Shown: positions 57,907 through 62,448 of the stretch, piece by piece
Numbering within the stretch: the stretch's first letter is position 1
Layout: every line of letters begins with the position of its first letter
Source: JAGBWK01 sp964462445
GTDB taxonomy: Bacteria > Bacteroidota > Bacteroidia > Bacteroidales > Muribaculaceae
Reading direction: 5' to 3'
Length of the DNA stretch: 62,448 bases
NCBI GenBank assembly: GCA_964462445.1
Contig: CAYWXG010000008.1
Coordinates: forward strand, 1 to 62,448
The notes under the pieces: model-generated
The model's input: only the letters and a program-made list of their open reading frames with translations
What the model was told of the DNA's origin: nothing
Databases searched by the model: none
Program-made: the position numbers and the translations under genes

Positions 57907-59529
57907 ATGAAAAGCGAATTAATTGTAGACGTTCAACCCAAAGAGGTGTCAATCGCGTTGACTGAAGAGGGTCGCCTTGTGTCCCTGCAGAAAGAATCGC
58001 GCGATCTTGCCTATGCGGTAGGCGACATCTACCTGGCAAAGGTGAAAAAACTGATGCCGGGACTTAATGCTGCCTTTGTCAATGTCGGCTACGAGAAAGA
58101 CGCTTTCCTTCATTATCTTGACCTTGGCTCCCACTTCTCTACCTATTCAAGTTTTGTTCAGCAACTGCTTGAAGATAAAAAAAGAATACCGCAACTTTCA
58201 AAGTTGAAATTAGCGCCCGATATCGATAAACATGGTTCTATCTCCGACTTGGTAACGTCGGGTCAAGAACTGCTCGTGCAGATAGTAAAAGAGCCGATAT
58301 CGTCGAAAGGACCTCGCCTGACTACCGAAATCACGTTCACCGGTCGATACCTTGTGCTGATTCCGTTCAGCGACAAAATTTCAGTATCTCAAAAAATTAA
58401 ATCGACAGAAGAGAAACTTCGATTGCGTCAACTTGTCGATAGTATCCGTCCAAAGAATTTCGGAGTTATTATCCGTACTTCAGCTGAAGGTAAGCGTGTT
58501 GCCGACCTAAATCACGAACTCAAAACTCTTTTAGAGTGTTGGGAAAATACGCTTGTAAAAGCTCAAAAAGCCGCAGCCCCTTCACTAATCTTTGAAGAAG
58601 AAAGTCGAATTGTAGGAGTGTTGCGTGATATTTTCTCGCCGGATTTTGAGTTGGTATATGTTAATGATGCTGACGCTATGGCTCAAATACAGAAATATGT
58701 GAGCATCATAGCCCCGGAGCGTCGCGACATTGTTAAATTGTATGATAAAGCGGAACCGATATTTGATAAATTCAGTATCACCAAGCAGATTAAATCATCC
58801 TTCGGGAAAACGGTTTCATTTAAATCGGGCGCATATATCATTATAGAGCACACAGAAGCTCTCCATGTCATCGATGTCAATTCCGGCAACCGCACAAAAG
58901 CGTCGTCCGATCAAGAAAGCAATGCTCTGGAAGTCAACCTACGCGCCGCCGACGAAATAGCCCGTCAGCTACGCCTACGCGATATGGGTGGCATTATAGT
59001 GATTGACTTCATCGACATGAACAAAAATGAGCATCGTCAGCAGCTCTATGAACACATGAAAGAGGTAATGGCCAACGACCGTGCGCGTCATAATATTCTG
59101 CCACTTAGCAAATTTGGCTTGATGCAGATAACGCGCCAACGTGTACGTCCGGCTCTCGATATCACTACTACAGAGAAGTGTCCCTCATGTTTCGGAAAAG
59201 GGGAAGTGCAATCATCGCTCCTTTTCACCGACACCCTTAAAGAGAAACTTGAATATCTCGTCAATACGCTAAAAATCAAAAAATTCACGGTCTACGTTCA
59301 CCCCTTTATAGAAGCGTATCTTAATAGGGGACTATTTTCAATCGCCGGAAAGTGGCGACGTGAGATTGGGGGCAGTTTTCGTATTATGGCCGACCAATCA
59401 TTAGCTTATCTGCAATATCGTGTGATAGATAGCAATAAGACAGAGATAGACCTTCAGGAAGAAAAGGATCTGGATAGTTCTTCCACCAAAACAAAAGAAA
59501 AAGCCAAGAAAAGAGTAAAGGAGGTATAG
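57907..59529 (+). CDS. rng: ribonuclease G
   Basis: A 540-aa RNase E/G-family endonuclease that processes rRNA and decays mRNA. An S1-like domain (residues about 35-130, VGDIYLAKVKKLMPGLNAAFVN) is followed by the catalytic DNase I-like part with HVIDVNSGN and VIDFIDM, the metal-binding acids, and the zinc-link motif CPSCFGKG. It lacks the long C-terminal scaffold of RNase E. The tail is Lys-rich. Terminator at 59604 follows. Confidence 0.94.
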   Translation: MKSELIVDVQPKEVSIALTEEGRLVSLQKESRDLAYAVGDIYLAKVKKLMPGLNAAFVNVGYEKDAFLHYLDLGSHFSTYSSFVQQLLEDKKRIPQLSKLKLAPDIDKHGSISDLVTSGQELLVQIVKEPISSKGPRLTTEITFTGRYLVLIPFSDKISVSQKIKSTEEKLRLRQLVDSIRPKNFGVIIRTSAEGKRVADLNHELKTLLECWENTLVKAQKAAAPSLIFEEESRIVGVLRDIFSPDFELVYVNDADAMAQIQKYVSIIAPERRDIVKLYDKAEPIFDKFSITKQIKSSFGKTVSFKSGAYIIIEHTEALHVIDVNSGNRTKASSDQESNALEVNLRAADEIARQLRLRDMGGIIVIDFIDMNKNEHRQQLYEHMKEVMANDRARHNILPLSKFGLMQITRQRVRPALDITTTEKCPSCFGKGEVQSSLLFTDTLKEKLEYLVNTLKIKKFTVYVHPFIEAYLNRGLFSIAGKWRREIGGSFRIMADQSLAYLQYRVIDSNKTEIDLQEEKDLDSSSTKTKEKAKKRVKEV

Positions 59530-59603
59530 CCTCAGCCGGCATCATCATTATTAAGTGATGATAGCAAAGAAAGTACTTGCCACAAAATTCAGGCAACAAT
59601 AAG

Positions 59604-59645
59604 AACGGGAGCGAGATGCATTGCACTTCGCTCCCGTTGCTTTTA
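59604..59645 (+). terminator. terminator of rng
   Basis: Perfect 11-bp arms AACGGGAGCGA and TCGCTCCCGTT around a 13-nt loop, followed by GCTTTT. Confidence 0.9.
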
Positions 59646-59835
59646 TATCATATATATATTATATAGTAGCCTCCTTCCCATCAAAAAAAATTGGATAATA
59701 TTGATTTTATTTGGAAAATATTGTTACTTTGCAATGAATTCGCGGTCTTACCATAGAGTTGGTTCAAGTGAATTAGAATTTTATAAAAGGTGTTATTGAA
59801 TTTTTATCTTCTAAAGTCAAACTTCGCAATTTTGA

Positions 59836-59956
59836 TTTCAGCATGAAGATGAGATTGACAATAGCACCTGCGCTGATTGCATATACCCTGCCGTGTATGG
59901 CAGATTATATAGCAACATCGGTGTGGGGCTATTGTTTTATCCATGCTGAAAGGTAA
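59836..59956 (+). ncRNA. nested stem-loop region with embedded 37-codon frame
   Basis: Three nested inverted repeats share one axis: TTTCAGCATG (59836) with CATGCTGAAA (59942), ACAATAGC (59858) with GCTATTGT (59928), and CTGCC with GGCAG round 59888-59903. A near-consensus box (TTACTTTG, about 59724-59731) lies upstream and a T-rich run at 60002-60012 downstream, so a transcript of about 270 nt is possible. The same DNA holds a frame from ATG 59843 to TAA 59956, 37 aa (MKMRLTIAPALIAYTLPCMA onwards). I cannot tell an RNA gene, such as a 6S-like RNA, from a small protein. Confidence 0.4.
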
Positions 59957-60066
59957 TGCGAAGACCTGACTTTAGGATAAAACAAGATATAGTCCTCACA
60001 CCTTTTTTGTTTAATAAAAGAGTCGTTTCAATGGAGGATGAGAAACAAAAATATTAAGACAATATA

Positions 60067-60624
60067 ATGAGAAATTTTCGCGTAATTTTTATTGTGCTAT
60101 TCTCCATCATGCTGACTTCGTGTGACTATTTGGGAATAGAGGTTACAACAGTAAAAGGTGAATGGAAATCACAAGTATATAAAAATCAGTACCTAATATT
60201 GGAATTATTGGATAATGGAATTTCGAATGTGAGATACTACAATGACAATGATTCAGTATATTTTATGAAAAGTATTGGTTCGTGGTCTTTACATAATGAC
60301 ACCTTAAATCTCTATAATCAAACTATTGATGGAGATGGAGTAAGACAATACAAGATAGAACAAATGTCAATGAATATTCTTACATTACGGAAACTTACAA
60401 ACAATAGTATTTGGGTGATGACCCGGCAATATTCAACAGCAAGTAGTGATTATAATAGTCAATTCGAAGAAGTTTTTGACCTAAAAAAAGACTTTTGGTG
60501 GTATGTATGGAGGATATTCATATTAATACAAGTTCTAATTGTATTTAGAATTGTATATGAGTTGTTAAAACATTTATTTTTATGGTCAAAAAAATGGATT
60601 CGAAGAGTAATCAAGAAAAAGTAG
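60067..60624 (+). CDS. lipoprotein with lipocalin-like body and C-terminal membrane helix
   Basis: A 185-aa protein. The lipobox is IMLTSC at C19. Residues 25-125 have the strand pattern of small lipocalin-like proteins (VKGEWKSQVYKNQYLILELL, then IGSWSLHNDTLNLYN). The end has a hydrophobic segment (WWYVWRIFILIQVLIVFRIVY) followed by a basic tail KKWIRRVIKKK, which would anchor it in the inner membrane with the tail inside. That combination is unusual. AT-rich, no partner gene. Confidence 0.65.
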   Translation: MRNFRVIFIVLFSIMLTSCDYLGIEVTTVKGEWKSQVYKNQYLILELLDNGISNVRYYNDNDSVYFMKSIGSWSLHNDTLNLYNQTIDGDGVRQYKIEQMSMNILTLRKLTNNSIWVMTRQYSTASSDYNSQFEEVFDLKKDFWWYVWRIFILIQVLIVFRIVYELLKHLFLWSKKWIRRVIKKK

Positions 60625-60851
60625 AATGTGTTCTATGATTACAATTGAGCCATTTACATTGTTTTTTTATAGACAATTGTTCGCCATGGCTATTGCAAAA
60701 ATTAACCAATACTCCCCTAATTTAGCAAATACTGTTGGATTTTTGGGAAGATAAAATCGAATGTACAAACAAGTGGTCAAATATTCAGAAATGTGAACTT
60801 TAATACGGTCGTAAATCTTGTGGTAATGTTCTGATAATAAACATGCTAAAA

Positions 60852-60891
60852 TTTGATTTATCGTAAATTTGGATAAATTTGGATAAATTGC
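60852..60891 (+). promoter_or_regulatory. promoter of the second Fic gene with repeated boxes
   Basis: TAAATTTG occurs twice, at 60864-60871 and 60874-60881, one helical turn apart, followed by TAAATTG, all preceded by TTTATCG. The word TTTATCGTAAATT recurs downstream of the gene at about 62242-62254. This looks like an operator array overlapping the -7 box. Confidence 0.55.
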
Positions 60892-60917
60892 TATATTCGC
60901 ATTCTAAACAAATTGGT

Positions 60918-62219
60918 ATGATTGAACAGCCCCCGATTATTAAGCATGATATAGACACTTCATTGGATAATGAAGAGTTGAAGAATCTTATTGCATCAAT
61001 TAACAGTCGCTATCTTTATTGGAGTGATGTGAAATATCGTATGCCTTCAGGCATGACAGCCGTTGAGCTATGGAGTAAGGTTAAAACAGTGAGAAATCTC
61101 ACCGATGTCAAAATCTGGCAACAGAATAACATTCATTTCTCTCTGACAAATACGATGCAGCGACTATGTCATGAGTTTGATATGAATTTCGGTGGCTCAT
61201 GGGGAGCTTCGAAGATATTCCCTGACGATAAGGTGGCACAGGAACTGTATCTTATTAGCTCTATAATGGAGGAGGCTATCGCCTCAAGTCAGATGGAGGG
61301 CGCTGCAACGACACGTGAGGCGGCGAAAGAGATGCTCCGCAAAAAGATCTCTCCCAAAGATAAGAGTCAGCGTATGATTCTTAACAACTATAATACCATT
61401 AATTTTATTCGCGATCATGCAAAAGAGAAGTTGACTCCGGCATTAATAATGCAGGTGCATGGTATGATGACTGAAAATGCACTTGATGTTCCGGATGCTG
61501 CTGGTCGCCTGAGACGAAATGATGAAAATATTGTAGTAGGCAACGGCATAACAGGTGAAATTGTGCATACGCCACCGTCGGCAGAGTGTCTGGTTGAGTT
61601 CTTGAATCATTTATGTGCTTTTTTCAATGATGTGAATAATGAGATTTTTGTTCATCCTATAATCAGGGCTATAACAATACATTTTCTTGTTGGTTATTAC
61701 CATCCTTTTGCTGATGGCAATGGTCGTACGGCAAGAGCTCTATTTTATTGGTATCTGTTGAAGTCAAACTATTGGCTTGTGCAATATCTGTCTATTTCTC
61801 GTATCATTAGGGGCTCGAAAAATGCTTACGAAAAGGCATTTATTTATTCCGAAGTTGACGGAAATGACATAGGATATTTCATACAATATAATCTGGACGT
61901 GCTTCTTAAGTCATTTGACGCATTGAGTCGATATATCAAACGGAAGAATAATGAGAAAAAGAAGGCAGAAAAGCTTTTGCGTCTTGGAAATGTAACTGAA
62001 CGTCAGTCTCAGATTTTGAGTTTATGCATCGAAAATCCGGACATTGTGCTTGTCTCGACCGATATTGTGAGTAGATTTGGAGTGACCCCTAATACAGCAA
62101 AATGCGATTTAAGAAAATTGACCGAAAAGGGGTATTTGAGTGAGATTAGTCTGAACGGCAGAACAAAGGGTTATATACGCTCTGAAAATTTTGAACAGCT
62201 TATCGGGAAAATCCGATAA
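60918..62219 (+). CDS. Fic-domain protein with N-terminal Fic_N region and C-terminal winged helix
   Basis: A 433-aa Fic protein. The catalytic loop is HPFADGNGRTARAL, complete for AMP transfer. The inhibitory motif in the preceding helix is S-S-Q-M-E-G (IASSQMEGAATT). The C-terminal 75 residues (VTERQSQILSLCIENPDIVLVSTDIVSRFGVTPNTAKCDLRKLTEKGYL) form a winged helix. An upstream TTG at 60881 region (frame from 60879) lies in the promoter array, so ATG 60918 (MIEQPPIIKHD) is the start. Different subfamily from the Fic gene at 22134, with a longer N-terminal part. Confidence 0.9.
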   Translation: MIEQPPIIKHDIDTSLDNEELKNLIASINSRYLYWSDVKYRMPSGMTAVELWSKVKTVRNLTDVKIWQQNNIHFSLTNTMQRLCHEFDMNFGGSWGASKIFPDDKVAQELYLISSIMEEAIASSQMEGAATTREAAKEMLRKKISPKDKSQRMILNNYNTINFIRDHAKEKLTPALIMQVHGMMTENALDVPDAAGRLRRNDENIVVGNGITGEIVHTPPSAECLVEFLNHLCAFFNDVNNEIFVHPIIRAITIHFLVGYYHPFADGNGRTARALFYWYLLKSNYWLVQYLSISRIIRGSKNAYEKAFIYSEVDGNDIGYFIQYNLDVLLKSFDALSRYIKRKNNEKKKAEKLLRLGNVTERQSQILSLCIENPDIVLVSTDIVSRFGVTPNTAKCDLRKLTEKGYLSEISLNGRTKGYIRSENFEQLIGKIR

Positions 62220-62221
62220 TA

Positions 62222-62268
62222 CGGTTATCGCAATTTATCGTAATTTATCGTAAATTGCGATAAATTAA
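62222..62268. repeat. operator-like repeats downstream of the second Fic gene
   Basis: Two direct copies of AATTTATCGTAA-like sequence and an outer inverted pair (ATCGCAATTTATCG with AAATTGCGATAAATT) follow the stop by a few bases. They share TTTATCGTAAATT with the promoter array. From 62269 to the window end no further feature is seen. Confidence 0.55.
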
Positions 62269-62448
62269 AAGATAACTATTTGGCAATCAATAGTATAGCG
62301 CGTTGCGGTTGTTAAACTTGTATGACAAAACAAGACGCTCCTTATGACTTAGTGGGATAAGGTTCATCTCATTAAAAAAGTTTAGCTGCAGTTTATCAAT
62401 ATTGTCCTAAATAATTTTGAAAAAAATAAAAAAGGAAGTTGAAAACTA

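Noticed and set aside
60637..60756. 39-codon frame (MITIEPFTLFFYRQ...) upstream of the second Fic gene
   Set aside because: AT-rich intergenic DNA gives such frames by chance; no promoter box or domain supports it.

Overview
The window reads as chromosome of a gut-type Bacteroidales bacterium, most likely a Muribaculaceae (S24-7) relative. The order-level call rests on more than twenty TAnnTTTG promoter elements (the Bacteroidota -7 box) in front of genes and tRNAs, a T9SS-like C-terminal sorting tail, Bacteroidota-type lipoproteins (a Cys box followed by acidic residues), the folP-cdaA pair, a NamZ-type muramidase cluster and a 29-aa mS38/AURKAIP1-like ribosomal protein next to HU and RNase G. 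The family-level placement is only an impression.

Layout. 1-3650 is an accessory, AT-rich stretch: an HNH nuclease, a PGN_0703-like PD-(D/E)xK nuclease and a cupin in one operon, a structured terminator-like element, a HigBA toxin-antitoxin pair whose toxin is frameshifted, and a 234-bp inverted-repeat element. 3738-10309 holds three tRNAs, a 58-aa membrane protein too short for usual gene callers, cdaA, folP, an NSS symporter, hisS, an outer-membrane barrel and a fourth tRNA. 10642-13351 has a CotH-type lipoprotein and two small orphan genes. 13798-25201 is housekeeping (radical SAM YhcC type, aroC, ybaK, fba, FKBP, lemA, glyS, ychF, a Fic protein, rpsA), interrupted by one copy of a 264-bp transposon-like repeat whose identical twin sits at 25380.

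25715-30350 is the most unusual part. A WYL-domain regulator is followed by an 827-aa protein that joins an HsdM-like N6-methylase fold, an HsdS-like target recognition region and a C-terminal GHKL ATPase; a receiver-domain protein overlaps its end by 8 bp. The methylase catalytic motif is altered while the kinase and receiver residues are intact. The whole unit lies between the repeat and a tRNA-Leu gene and looks like an uncharacterised DNA-sensing phosphorelay, possibly an anti-phage system.

30674-33766 carries tadA, rnz, a small membrane protein and serB. Reading leftwards from 43544 to 32534 is one long co-oriented series (amidase with inserted golvesin-like domain, glycosyltransferase, DUF4922, SpoIID, MFS, NamZ, BadF-type kinase, SerB) that fits turnover and salvage of peptidoglycan sugars. 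43876-52372 is an RHS locus (T9SS-tailed protein, 2101-aa RHS protein, AT-rich companion), bracketed by inverted copies of a repeat that is also an 85-bp tandem array. 52609-59529 returns to core genes: glnA, a beta-helix lipoprotein, a queuosine-precursor transporter with a probable preQ1-I riboswitch, a HAD hydrolase, HU, the mS38-like protein and RNase G. The right end has a candidate structured RNA or small ORF, a lipoprotein, and a second Fic protein flanked by operator-like repeats.
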